DNA of 64,000 bases from Alternaria dauci (taxonomy: Eukaryota; Ascomycota; Dothideomycetes; Pleosporales; Pleosporaceae), in contig NC_091272.1 of assembly GCF_042100115.1 (NCBI RefSeq), forward strand, positions 2,976,001 to 3,040,000, read 5' to 3'. Both the position numbers and the translations under genes were made by a program. Numbering within the stretch: position 1 is the stretch's first letter; each line of letters starts with the position of its first letter. Positions 24,265 through 35,178 of the stretch are shown here, piece after piece. A model generated the notes under the pieces. It ran no database searches. It was not told the DNA's origin and saw nothing but the letters and a program-made list of their open reading frames with translations.

Positions 24265-25600
24265 GATGCCTGGCCTCCTGTTGTACGCATTATGAAGGGG
24301 TTTGGATATGAGGCACCGGTCGTAACGTTGGGATCTTGTCCGGATTTATGGAAGCCTCCACCAAAAAATGGAGTTGGGTCGGCAGGGTGATGGAGGCACA
24401 TACTGCGCTCACTTGGTTACGAGCATGATGGTTTGGATGCTGGCGTTGTCAAGGGCTGTTACGTAGGTAGCCGAGCTCTTTTCTATTTATTCTTGTTTAC
24501 TGTTTATGTTGGTGCATGTTGGTCATGCGACTAGTACGTGGAAGAGTGGGGTTTTCATCAGTATATGTTTTGACCAGCCATGTTCATGTGGTTTATTCTT
24601 CGTCCAACTCTCAATCAGTTCAGCATCTCCATCTGGAAATACACAGGGCGATTCTTTCAGAAAGCATCCGAGTCCATCCATTGCAATTTCGAGCACGCTA
24701 TCATAATCACGGAACACGCCTCCACACTGCCACGTGGTACCGGAACACTTCGAGCGCCCATCCTACTACATCCATTGCCATCACCAAGACTCATGACGTC
24801 AACCTTTAGCTCTGTCGGCAACGTCCCGAGTCCACCATGATGAAATGATAGATCATCATTGTGGTCGTACCTAAGACCCGTCCGTGCTAGCGAATAACGA
24901 AATGGTAACGTCATGTCATTGGCCCCTCAGCAGTGACGTTGAGTCTCATCATAAGCTGTGTTGTGTCATATAGCTCCACAATGACATAATTAGCATCCAT
25001 AAGAGTTACATGACACGTCCCGGGTCACCGCAGAGATTGTGTAGTCTGTGTGTGTGGCTGCAAATGGTGAGGTTTGGACGAAATGTGATATAGCCTGTGA
25101 CTTTTTTTGAGACTAACTACGAACACATGTCGAAGGCCCAGAAGTGTGGAGAAAACTCTCGTAGCGGAGTGTTCGCTAGCATAGACGCTGACAAGCAAGC
25201 ATGTGCATGTTTTCTTGCTCAGCACAATCACTGCTCACATTCGCAGCACGAGATCGCTTCCATGGGCGTACTGTGAAACTTTTCTGAAAGCGAACGTATT
25301 CAATTGTTTCGCGGTATGACTAGTGTTGTACAGTGTCTCCTTTTCCGATGCCGACCCAGCCCAACCGTTATAAGATGTATGCGTGGATGTAGTGAAGCCT
25401 CCCAAATGCAACCAAACAAGACAATCTGCCCTCCATGGGCAGTGTCAAAGTGTAAAGATCAAGAGTGTACAACATCCACCCTTATTTCCCAAAGAAGAAA
25501 AGAAAATAAATCCAGCGTCCAGGAACGTGATGAACGAGTGTGAAGAAGATAAAGGGTATGTGGTATGTACCAAGAAGAGATGCTTCTAACACATCACCGT
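24265..25600. other. intergenic interval, convergent 3' flanks
   Basis: Apart from the possible gene relic on the minus strand at 24523-24914, I see no gene. The interval lies between the ends of the coiled-coil gene and the AA11 gene. Confidence 0.5.
24523..24914 (-). other. possible small gene or gene relic
   Basis: Two minus-strand frames overlap here and each looks protein-like in part. The first (24914-24657) contains LPTELKVDVMSLGDGNG; the second, offset by one frame, runs to 24523 with FRDYDSVLEIAMDGLGCFLK, then DAELIESWTKNKPHEHGWSK and a stop. A change of frame between about 24790 and 24710, by an intron or by a mutation, could join them. I found no intron that does this with convincing splice signals, so this may be a decayed gene. 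I cannot name a family. Confidence 0.2.
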
Positions 25601-26872
25601 CTAACCGTACATGTCACAGCTCATGGTCTTGATCTCATACTCACTCTGGCCCTCGACGACACCACAGCTGACATCCCAGCCCAACTCAAAAGAGTCGCTC
25701 TCAGGCATGTTAGCCTTAGCATTTGGGGCACAGTTGGCATCCTCAGTGAAGTACGAGACCTCCATCCTGGGAGCGGAGTTCCAGTCACAAGCATCGACAC
25801 GCTTGTAGAAGGTGCGGCGATGCATGCGAAGAGCCTTACGTTCGACAGCTTTGTTGGTAGAATCGCAGGAGCAGCGGGCCGCGAGAGTAAGTTCGTCGCG
25901 ACGGCACTCACAGCGAGAGCCATCAACTGCGTAGCGACGAATGCCTTTCTTGACCTTCTGGTGAGGACGGTTCCACCAGTGGCCATCAGTCTCCTCGGAA
26001 GCTTCCCAGTCGTTGGTCGCTGTCTGTGTGGGTTGGTACGGCGCATAGATAGTGGTAGCTACTACAGTGGTAACAGTAACAGCTGGGCTGTCCTCAACAG
26101 GCGAAGCAGCTGGAGGTTGCTCGGGACTCTCCTCATCATCGGTGGGTTGCTCAGGCTGTGTGTAAGTTGGCTGAGGAGTCTCCTGGGGCTCGGTCTCGGA
26201 GGAGGCTGGTTGCTCGGGCTGCGTTGCAGATTGAGATGGCTCGCTGGGCTCAGTGCTATCGCCAGAGTCAGCACCAATGTGGACTTTGGCACAGTTCATG
26301 AATGCCTGTAACGAAGTTAGCATATGTCTCACATGCATCCCGTCTTGCTCATGACTTACCTCATGCTCGCGATTAAGCCATACCCAGCCAAAGATGGCGT
26401 CACCTTCAGGCATACCGGTAGGTACTTTGAAGTCAAAGGTCTGGGCCTCGGGTGATCCATCCTCCGTGGCATGTGGGCAAGCGCCGTGGTATGAAGCGGC
26501 CATTTTCCATGTCTTGCCCTTGTCGGTCGAGAAGCCGACCTGGCAGGAACCTCCATAGTGGGTACCACCAGGCGCTGCTGGGTCGTAGTCGTAGTTGGTG
26601 AGTTGGAAATAAGCGTCTTGTCCAGGTTGCCAGGTAACAGTAGCCTCCTCAGTGTCGAACTTGTCGAGATGACCGCGGCAAACACCAGGAGAGGGCCTGC
26701 TGTCACCACCGTCAGGGCCACAGCAGCCGAGCGGGAAGTTGAACTCGGGGTCAATCTCCGTGGACTGCTTGTTGATGGCAGGGGCTCCACCCAAGGGAGC
26801 TGGGTAGTACATCGACATGTGGGCCTGAGCAGCGCCAGCCAGGGCGAGCACAGAGATGATGTTCGTGTACAT
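25601..26872 (-). CDS. secreted AA11 lytic polysaccharide monooxygenase with C-terminal Cys-rich domain
   Basis: AA11 enzymes are copper monooxygenases that cleave chitin oxidatively. Two exons (26872-26360, 26305-25601) give 405 residues. The signal peptide is about 17 residues (MYTNIISVLALAGAAQA) and cleavage leaves His as residue 1 of the mature protein, one arm of the copper histidine brace. The second histidine is probably that in GTHYGGSCQ. The catalytic core ends near WVWLNREHEAFMNCAKV. An acidic Pro/Glu/Ser/Thr linker of about 110 residues follows, then a C-terminal region with CDWNSAPRMEVSYF and FELGWDVSCGVVEG, perhaps the chitin-binding X278-type module seen on some AA11 proteins. 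The 54-nt intron (GTAAGT ... CTAAC ... CAG) is a multiple of three and has no stop, so a naive frame reads through it. Likely roles are chitin recycling in the wall or attack on insect or fungal chitin. Confidence 0.88.
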   Translation of the reverse strand: MYTNIISVLALAGAAQAHMSMYYPAPLGGAPAINKQSTEIDPEFNFPLGCCGPDGGDSRPSPGVCRGHLDKFDTEEATVTWQPGQDAYFQLTNYDYDPAAPGGTHYGGSCQVGFSTDKGKTWKMAASYHGACPHATEDGSPEAQTFDFKVPTGMPEGDAIFGWVWLNREHEVSHEQDGMHVRHMLTSLQAFMNCAKVHIGADSGDSTEPSEPSQSATQPEQPASSETEPQETPQPTYTQPEQPTDDEESPEQPPAASPVEDSPAVTVTTVVATTIYAPYQPTQTATNDWEASEETDGHWWNRPHQKVKKGIRRYAVDGSRCECRRDELTLAARCSCDSTNKAVERKALRMHRRTFYKRVDACDWNSAPRMEVSYFTEDANCAPNAKANMPESDSFELGWDVSCGVVEGQSEYEIKTMSCDMYG

Positions 26873-29800
26873 GGTGATGCTTGTAAATGGATTCTTAAAG
26901 ACCGTGTTCGTGTTGCGTAACTTTTTCAGGGTATCAAATGAGGGAGTAGAACTTTAAGTGCTGTGTATTCGAGAAGGGGAGTCTATTGACAATGTCCCAC
27001 TGTGAATATAGAAAGTGCCTGAGAGAAATTTCCTGGATAGCAACAAAGAAGCTTAAAAATGAAGACGATCCAGCGTTTTCAAACACAAAAGAGTGAATGT
27101 AGAAAGAATGTCGACGAAGGCTTGCTTGTCGGGAGAGAATGTGTGTCACTGGGAGTGATGCCATCTTCCGCATCGGGCGGCTTCCAGTCTTTATATCGTC
27201 TGCCGACGACTGGAACAAAATGCCGGCGGACTCGTATGTGTTCCTGCCCAGCACGGTCAGTCCCCAGCGGCTGGAGGCCGTTGTAACCAGCATGTCGACT
27301 AACGTGCCCGGCACTAGAGCTGACTGGCAGCCCCTAACTGCGATGTGACCAATCTGAGTGGAGGCCAGCTTGCGTACGTGCGGATACGAATTGGGCTTTA
27401 CTGTTTTGAAACAGCGAGACGCGAGAGTCTGTGGAGTCTTGGAGGAGCTCTGTTCAGGACCGCAGTGGTGTTTTCACTGTTCCTGGCTGGAGAGCCTCGG
27501 GCTTTGTTTCACACCTTTCCCTTTTGAGCATAGAAGCGGCGCTTGTTCCTGCCAAGGGGTTGTAGGCGGGGAATCACACACGAGATTTTGCCTGCTGTCT
27601 AAACCTCGTCTAAAAATGATTAGCACGGGATTCGAAGCGTTTTGTTTCACCACCAGAGATCAGCAGCGTTTTTTCGGCTGGCTTTCCGGTGCGGGTTGAC
27701 GTGCTAGGGGTCCTTGGGCGCGAGAAAAGTCGTATCGATAAGACCACTTGCTTGGTCTCGCCACGTGTGTGTGATCATCCGTTCCCGAACGTTTGTTTTC
27801 GCCATGTCCCTTCGTTTTACTGTCTCCGACTGCTGTATACATAGCATATTGACATCCAGATCGTAGACTTGCTTTGGGAAAAGTTGACATGTAACACAAA
27901 CTGCTGCAAGATGTATCCGGAGCCGGCGGCAGATGCCATTACGCGACATATGCCACCTTCCGTAAATGTTCTTCCTGCTTTTAGCCTTCTGCCATCCCCA
28001 CTGGAGGGGTGCAGGTGTCATCATGAGTGTCCACAGCTGCAGGGGAGGCCCGGTGACAAGCTTCCAGACGCTCGCCTGGGATCAGAGGATCAGAGCCCCG
28101 TATGCGGAATCAGGAATGTCGGCATTGGGCATCCAACGCGGCCTCTAGGCACGAGCTCCAGATTCGCTTCTTGTGGATGCAACGTAATACGAAAGGGATC
28201 TTGTGAACAGAGTCAATTCCTTGTCGCACGAGGACAATCCCAAGGACGTCGCTTGCTTGGCCGCCATCGCGACGTCGGCTCTCCTCGGTATGCCTCAAAA
28301 TAGACGCCACCTAAGAATTGCCAGACATCAACAGGCACAGTACGTATGTGGCCTGAACCGCATCGTTACTCTTGTGTTTTCGACAGCATTCTGGTCCTGA
28401 GATACCTAGAACCCGACGACACCGTGCACAACATCCTAGCTCCCAAGTGGGCTCAACCCGTTGAATCTCTGTCAGGCTTGACTTGACATTAGGGATTCCC
28501 GCGCCATTTCCGGGCAGCCATTCGATCGCCCAGGAAGGCAAACACGGACTTACCATGAAGCGCCGGGTGGGACAACTAATGAGATCCCGCTAATCCCAAC
28601 CGCCCGATTGTTTCACCTGAACATCACCTGCGTTATCGATTGGGAAGCAGTATTTGCACGGATATATATCGCGGCCCGCCAGTTGGAATGACAAGCAAGA
28701 TATTCCTTGTCTTACCCCTGGGTTGCTTGGGATGCCTTTAATCTGGGACCTGTTGTTTAACAAACGACGTGATATATGTAGGCGTCAGTGCAGTCTCCTG
28801 GAATCTGATATGAACCAGTGAGACGTCGCCAGGCCGTTGGATTGTGAAAACAAATCTCACGACAAACCGCGATGCCATGCGCTCGCCGCGTTCACGTCCA
28901 GAACGTTTGTGATACTGTGGTGAAGCTAACGAGCTCCGAGACCTTGCTTGCCCAGTACGCTGTGAATCAGTTATCACCATACCTTGAGGGTCGTAACACA
29001 TCCCTATGCGAGGAGTAACTGTGCAGCACGGATATAGTTGACTATATCTGGTTTCAGAGTCTTGGAAAAATCCTAGCGTTCCTGTTCCCAAGCTGTAGAT
29101 CTTTCGAAAAAGCAATGTTTAAGCAGTATCACTTCATGCACAGTAATATAACGCTTCTGCCAAGTTCAGTGACCACGTGCATCAGGAGTACACGGCCTAC
29201 CAAGTCTTTCTAGTTCCTGGCGCTTCTGCTAGCTGTATGTCCCGCACCGAGGTCTTGACAAATCGTTCCAGGCCATGAAGGCCCAGTTCGATTGTGGTAA
29301 CCCAAGCTACTAAACACCCGTATGCCCGATACCCTCTCCAGCATATACGACGCATCATACTTTCTGTCTCTTCTCGACAGGAGCAGTACACTTCGATTCC
29401 CCTGGTATACTAACAAATCCACAGTACTAAGTTCCCACCATCCAGCTTTCTTCCTCCACACCCACCATCTCATGGTCTTACTCTCCGGTCCTAAGCCCTG
29501 CGACAAGTCTGGAGTCTATTCTCCGACGTGTCGTCATGGTTCGCCAAGAGTACGGGCAACTGAGATGTCTTGTCTAGGCTACTGTAGCCCCTGACGCGTA
29601 TATCAGCAAGAGGGGCATTTGGTAGTCGGTATAGAGCGGGCGCAAGACTATCCATCATCCCCTTGCCGATCTTAGAGCTGAAGATGTTGCACTTTGCTGC
29701 ACAGGATTGAAGCCCGTGTTCGCACTCAGTACATTTCCCCTCGGCGACCGAACACTGCTATGTCGTCAGACTGTATCCTGCGAGATTCATGCATTCGGTG

Positions 29801-30439
29801 GTTGAAGTGTGGGGTACTCGATTGTACATACTGTTTAGCACACGTATAAGACAGTTGTACACAGCGATGATCCTAGTTTTCCGAAGTCTGCGTGCGGATC
29901 CCGAGCTGTAATTCCGCCGTAAGAGCTGGGCAGGATAGGACTTCTATCGGGCCACTTTCCCATGCGTAGGACTCGTGTTCGTCACTCGAGCTACGATCTG
30001 ACATCGTGAGGGTAGAATACGATTCTCCGTTGCTTCCACGTATCCACCTTTTCAGCTGCTCCCCCTGATAAAATTGAGTGCTCAGAACGGGAAGTTGAGC
30101 CGCACTCTTGGACGTATCACCTCGGACTTGTCGCTTGGACAGACGACGGCAACTTCAGGCGATCGTCTCACCAGCTAATGAACGTCAACTATCTTCTCTT
30201 GGCCTACATAAAGAAAATGTTCGCGAACGTGTATTCGAACATTCCTTGGCATCTATAACAGCCACACATTTCCCTAACGATAACCATGTCTTTGTTTTGA
30301 TGCATGCTAGTATGCATGGTAGCGTACCATATGCTAGAACTAGACATTAGTCCGGTTAGATCGATGTCAAAGACGTTCAGATTCATGTCACAGTGCCATG
30401 ACCACCAGCGTCTCGTCGTACATGATTCCGCTATTAAAT
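26873..30439. other. 3.6-kb interval without a recognisable gene
   Basis: This is the longest gene-free stretch of the window. Open frames are short, on both strands, and show no domain or signal peptide, and I see no long direct or inverted repeat. A TATAAA word on the minus strand at 27195-27190 could serve the AA11 gene. The leu2 3' flank is at the right end. A lineage-specific multi-exon gene or non-coding RNA could still be hidden here. Confidence 0.5.
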
Positions 30440-31787
30440 CTACTTCTGAAGCAGCTTCTCCAGCTCCGCGGCTATCGCATCGCCGACTTCACTCGTACTT
30501 GACTTTCCGCCAATGTCGGCCGTGCGGATGCCGTTGTCAATGGTAATCTTGGTCGCCTCGTCGATCTTTTGCGCAAGCTCTGGTAGACACAGAGAGTACT
30601 TGAACATCATACTGATAGAAAGGACGGTCGCAATGGGGTTGACGATGCCCTTGCCGGCGATATCGGGCGCAGAGCCTAGTAGTTGTGAGCAGGCGCATAT
30701 GCAGCGATAGGTGAGAAGACGTACCATGGATGGGCTCATAAATTCCGTTGAGCTTGGTCTTGCCATCGGGGATGCCGCCCAAACTAGCACTCGGCAGCAG
30801 ACCCAGACTTCCTGGGATGACACTAGCCTCGTCGCTGATAATGTCACCGAATAAGTTGCTCGTAACCACGACGCCGTTGAGCGCTCTTGGGTTCTTGATC
30901 ATGAGCATGGCCGCCGAGTCGATGAGGTGGGTGCCCGACTTGAGATGCGGGTACTCGTCCTTCATGATACGCTCGAATGTTTTTCGCCATAGTCTCGAAG
31001 TTGCCAAAACATTAGCCTTGTCCAAACTCCATACTGGCAGGGGCGGGTCCTCAACAGATGCAAGACTGCCTGCTAACCGCACGACGCGTTCAATCTCCTC
31101 GACGCTGTATGGCTCCGTGTCCATGGCCTTGCCATCGCCCTCATCTTCCTTCCTGTCGCCGAAGTATATGCCACCGGTCAATTCACGAATAATGTTGAAG
31201 TTGACGCCGCGGACGTTGTCGGCCTTGAGGGGCGACGAGTCGACGAGGGAGTCGGAAGCGAAGAAGCATGGTCGTAGGTTTCCGAAAGTGCCGAGTTCTT
31301 TGCGGAGTTTTAGGATTCCTTGCTCTGGGCGCACCTTGCCGGTTCCCCATTTCTGTAGCAATTGTCAGAGGGCGTTGTATGGTTTGGAGGCTGGAGGCTC
31401 ATACCGGTCCGCCGACAGCACCGAGGATGATGGCATCGGCCGACTTGGCAGCTTCAAGCGCCTCGTCTGTGAGAGGGTTGTTATGTGCGTCTATCGAGCA
31501 CTAGGCCATGTTACCACAGATTCTATACGTCACGGCGGAGAACGTACTCCTCCAAACAGGTGCTCTTGGAAGTTGAAAGTGTTGTCTGTGTGCTTTTGGA
31601 CGACTTTGAGGACCTTGATCGCCTCGGCGACAACCTGGACATAGTGGTGAGTAGTTGCGCAGCGAAAATGTCGAGGCTGCTGTTACCTCGGGGCCGACAC
31701 CGTCACCTGCATGCAATCAGCACTCTGCTTATCCAATTGGCAGGAACATGGCTTACCAGCAAGAACAACGATATTGTGAGCAGTCAT
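30440..31787 (-). CDS. leu2: 3-isopropylmalate dehydrogenase
   Basis: This enzyme oxidises and decarboxylates 3-isopropylmalate with NAD, the third committed step of leucine synthesis. Six exons (31787-31757, 31706-31687, 31634-31548, 31500-31405, 31352-30725, 30675-30440) give 365 residues, the usual length. The spliced N-terminus reads [20 protein letters not shown], the dinucleotide-side glycine motif of the family. Later come LGAVGGPKWG, the substrate-binding Arg region ([13 protein letters not shown]), [44 protein letters not shown] and [19 protein letters not shown]; the last motif spans intron 5. The first four exons are very short, so only exon 5 stands out as an open frame. All junctions are GT-AG. 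I saw no full Gcn4 or Leu3 consensus within a few hundred bases upstream. Confidence 0.96.
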
Positions 31788-34114
31788 GATGAATTGTGTA
31801 GATCTAAAGTTGGACAAAGGGGACTGCGCGCTCAGCGAGTTTTACCAGAGACTCGTGAAGCTACCCCACGCAGCAATGACAGCCCCGCTAGATGCCTCGC
31901 CCCTCCGACGTCGGCCGCCTCGCCCCGAACATCGACCTACCACCACTCATCTTTCCCGCCATCCAGAGGCTCCACAGACACGACCAAGTTATGCTTTTTC
32001 GACCCCGTTTGCGAGCATGCCGATATCGCAGGGCCGCATTGTTGGTCGCTGCCTCCCATGTCATTGGCGATTTCCATGGACAGAGAGAGCAAGTTATCGA
32101 CTTCCAACACATTAAGCCATCCACATTGATGAACTTTTATACGCTGATGATGCCACCACTAGGTTTTTTGCTACTGCAGCTGGTGAGCTGCCCGGACATG
32201 AAACACCAACAGGAGAATCAGAACACATGTTCTTGCTTCGATGGGCATATTACTGTTCTTCACTAAGCTGCCGGCATATGTATTGAACATCAAGACACAA
32301 GAAGTGAAAGACATCATGTCGATATCGGCTTTCATGGTCGTCACGTTCGAGTCTGTTCACTTGTCCAGCACGTGAGGTTAGCGCCTGCCAATGCAGATGC
32401 CTGTACTTCCAACGAACACAAGTCTCATCACCGAATCCACACGTCTCTCCTCAGAGAAAGGGAACAGTACCTCACCGAATACTTCTTAGGCGGCGACACA
32501 GAAGAGCTTTCTGATGTTAACACAAAGACTGAAGGCATCACGTCCGCCAAAGCCCTTAGAGCGTAGACGAATACCATACGGGGTGAAGTTCAGGGCGACC
32601 AAGCCAATCCGCAGAACAATGTTTCACGGCTATTGCAATACTTGCGGGGATCACCGCTATAACCGGGGGTAGTGTTGTGAGCAATAGAAGCAGGGGCGGT
32701 TATTGGAGCATTCACTTTCTTCTTCTATTCACCCCATGGCCGTGTTTCTAAAGCTGAAACATGTCCGCCACAGGTATACGTGTGTATTACGAATACCGCC
32801 TCTTCATCCAATGGACCGCCAAGTGCCCGACCGGCAGTAACCCCTTGATGTGCGGCCGCACTTGCCCCCTACGTTTCTTGAACGGCACAGGAGTGAGACA
32901 ACACGGATGATAGGGGGGCAAGACTTGTCACCACCCACTCGTTGCTCCCAATAAGCACACATACCAACCTTTGGGGACGCCTGCGACTACCATATGATGA
33001 TCACGGCGTGGCATGGAGTCTTGGAAGAAGTTACTTTTGAAAGCTGCACGGCTGGCAACTGGGAAATTGGACAGTTGGCATTTTGAGTAAGCAATACATG
33101 GAGTCAGTGCAGTAAAGTTTGAAGCTCCCACCCAGACCAGCTAGCAGCAAAATCCCCGTGGGGTGCAAAAGTGATCAAGGAGGCAGTGATGCGTCGTGGA
33201 GGCTCTGTGATCAACGCGCGGGATGGCGCATCGTCTAACCTCTGCTGCACCCAGCCTCTGCAGATCTACTCCCCACACGAAAGCTGCAAGTCCAAATTTG
33301 GCTCTCGGTACACGCATCCTAACCTACAGATCACAGCCAAGAGTCTTGGGATATGAAGATCCTCGATTGCGCCTCATATTTGGTGCGTGGTCTCCTATAT
33401 AAGTCGCGGCCGGCCGCATCTTTTTCGCGACAAGCCTCCGCGTTTCTGGGCGCTGCGCAAGGACGTTGCGTAGCTTGGTGCGCCAAGGCATGCGCAATAT
33501 CGTGATGCAATGTTTGGCCGGGGGTTGTGCAATTTGTATTCTGATCTGCAGCTCTGTGGTTGGGTTGAGTAAAAGTGTTGGAGATGCGTTTTGGACTGGC
33601 TACTCTGGGCGTGGGGCTTGGAAGCATACCACTGGCCGCGTATCGCGGTTGGCGCAATTATGCTCGCTGTAGTAACCCCGTGTCCCATGATACACCCCCC
33701 AGCTTACCTGTTTCCGTTGCACCGCTAGTCGACCTGTCAGATATAATCCACACGGTCCCCCTCTGCGGGTGTTGGCTGCAGTTCGTGGTCCACGGTCCGT
33801 CCAGAACCACCAGTGCCGGTACCGCTCCCCGATTTGCGCGATTAAATTCACGGCTTTTTTTCAACAAACGAGGCGAACTACGGTTCGCGCCGCCAGCACC
33901 ACTGTGCAGCACAGCCTTAGCCGCATAAGACCGTTCACTCGTCTTTCTCTTTCATGACTCTGCAACTTTGCACTCTCTTATATCACAACTGCAACAACGA
34001 TCCCAAGCTCGTCCGGTAACTTACACCCAGAGCCGTCCGTGGCGAGCATTCCAACCACCACGTTCAAGACCCACCACAAAGACGCAAGGACTCACAGCCA
34101 CCACACACTTCACC
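31788..34114. other. 2.3-kb intergenic interval
   Basis: This contains the leu2 promoter at its left end and the promoter of the small protein gene at its right end. No open frame has a domain. A TATATAAG word lies at 33395-33402 on the plus strand, about 710 bp upstream of the next ATG, too far for that gene unless it has a long or spliced leader; it may mark a non-coding transcript. Confidence 0.5.
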
Positions 34115-34465
34115 ATGTTGTCCGTTCGCTCTAGTGTCGACAGCATCTACAGCCGCCTCAGCGGCGAGAAGCCACTTCCGAAGCCGGCCTACCACTGCAA
34201 CATGAACCCACAAGAGCAGTCGCTTTGGGCCATTATCGTAAGTACCCCTCTCCCACTCTTGCATGTGAAAGTATCTGTGCTAACGGTCATGTAGGGCGAG
34301 GAAAAATATGAATATACCCGCGATAAGAAGGGCAGGGTACACAAGCGCCGCCTCAACTACGTCCAACGCGCGCAGAAGCAGCGCCAGTTCTTTGAGTCTC
34401 GCGTCGGGCATGCCATCGTCGGCGACGAGTGGATGAGGATGAAGCTTCCCTCCCGAAAGTGCTAG
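34115..34465 (+). CDS. small basic protein of unknown function (97 residues)
   Basis: I do not recognise a family. Two exons (34115-34237, 34295-34465) give 97 residues. The intron is canonical (GTAAGT ... GCTAAC ... TAG) and sits between codons. The ATG is in a good fungal context (CACCATG). The protein has no signal peptide and no membrane segment. It has PKPAYHCNMNPQEQSLWAII in the first exon and a strongly basic, Gln/Arg-rich second half (RDKKGRVHKRRLNYVQRAQK, then RQFFESRVGHAIVGDEWMRM). The clear intron and sensible composition argue that it is real. The basic half could contact nucleic acid or a membrane, but this is a guess. Confidence 0.65.
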
Positions 34466-35178
34466 CATATCGCCATGCACACGTGGCTCATCGCTGCCAA
34501 CATTATGACCGACACATTATGAAATTTCGTGTCGCGGAGTCAGGCAGGTGGATTTTATTGCGTTTCGGTGCGACTTTGGTCGTGCTTCTGTCTGGAGTGA
34601 AGGTCATGAACCTTCTTCACACTACTATCTCTTTTGTACTGGGTTTGGGGGCGTCGGAGCAGTGGCCTTTCGCATAGGATATACCCGGCATATGCAACCA
34701 GCGTGGAGTTTGTCACGCTGCTTAGATGAATACATTTTTTAATCAAAACCAGCTTTTGTGTCTTGACGATATCGAGAGTGCGATGCTGACAGGAGTATGG
34801 ATAACTAACAAGTCATGTTGGAGACCACGGCAACGTGTCTCCATGGCAAGCAGTGCAAGGTGTTTGCGCAAATTGTTTACCGAGACATTAGAGTATATCT
34901 CCATGATGGATAAATGATGGATGTTGTGTCTGGATGTGAAGTGGTGTAGAGCTGAAGGACGCCTAGCTGTTGGCCCAGCGCCGCTGGCCGTAGCTCGCTG
35001 ATGCCCATTGGCCGGTTCAGCCATGGCGGCCGCTCAGCCTTCGCCGCGGGCTGTGACCTCACTCTCCAATTTCTCAGCCAACACACCGAAAGCGGACCGC
35101 CATCTGATCAAGCCATAATGTTCTGGCCCTACCCATGAGGAAATACGCCTTGGAGAGTCATAACACCAACCTTACACC
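34466..35178. other. intergenic interval
   Basis: No supported gene. An inverted CCAAT-type word (CCCATTGG) lies at about 35002, within the promoter of the BTB-like gene. Confidence 0.5.

Noticed and set aside
25565..26311. 248-codon plus-strand frame
   Set aside because: Antisense shadow of the AA11 C-terminal half; Leu/Gly-rich text is the complement of the Pro/Glu/Ser-rich linker.
30748..31644. 298-codon plus-strand frame
   Set aside because: Antisense to leu2; the leu2 exons carry all the conserved motifs.
33575..33928. 117-codon plus-strand frame downstream of the TATATAAG word
   Set aside because: No domain, odd composition and equal-length frames on the opposite strand; not enough to call a gene.
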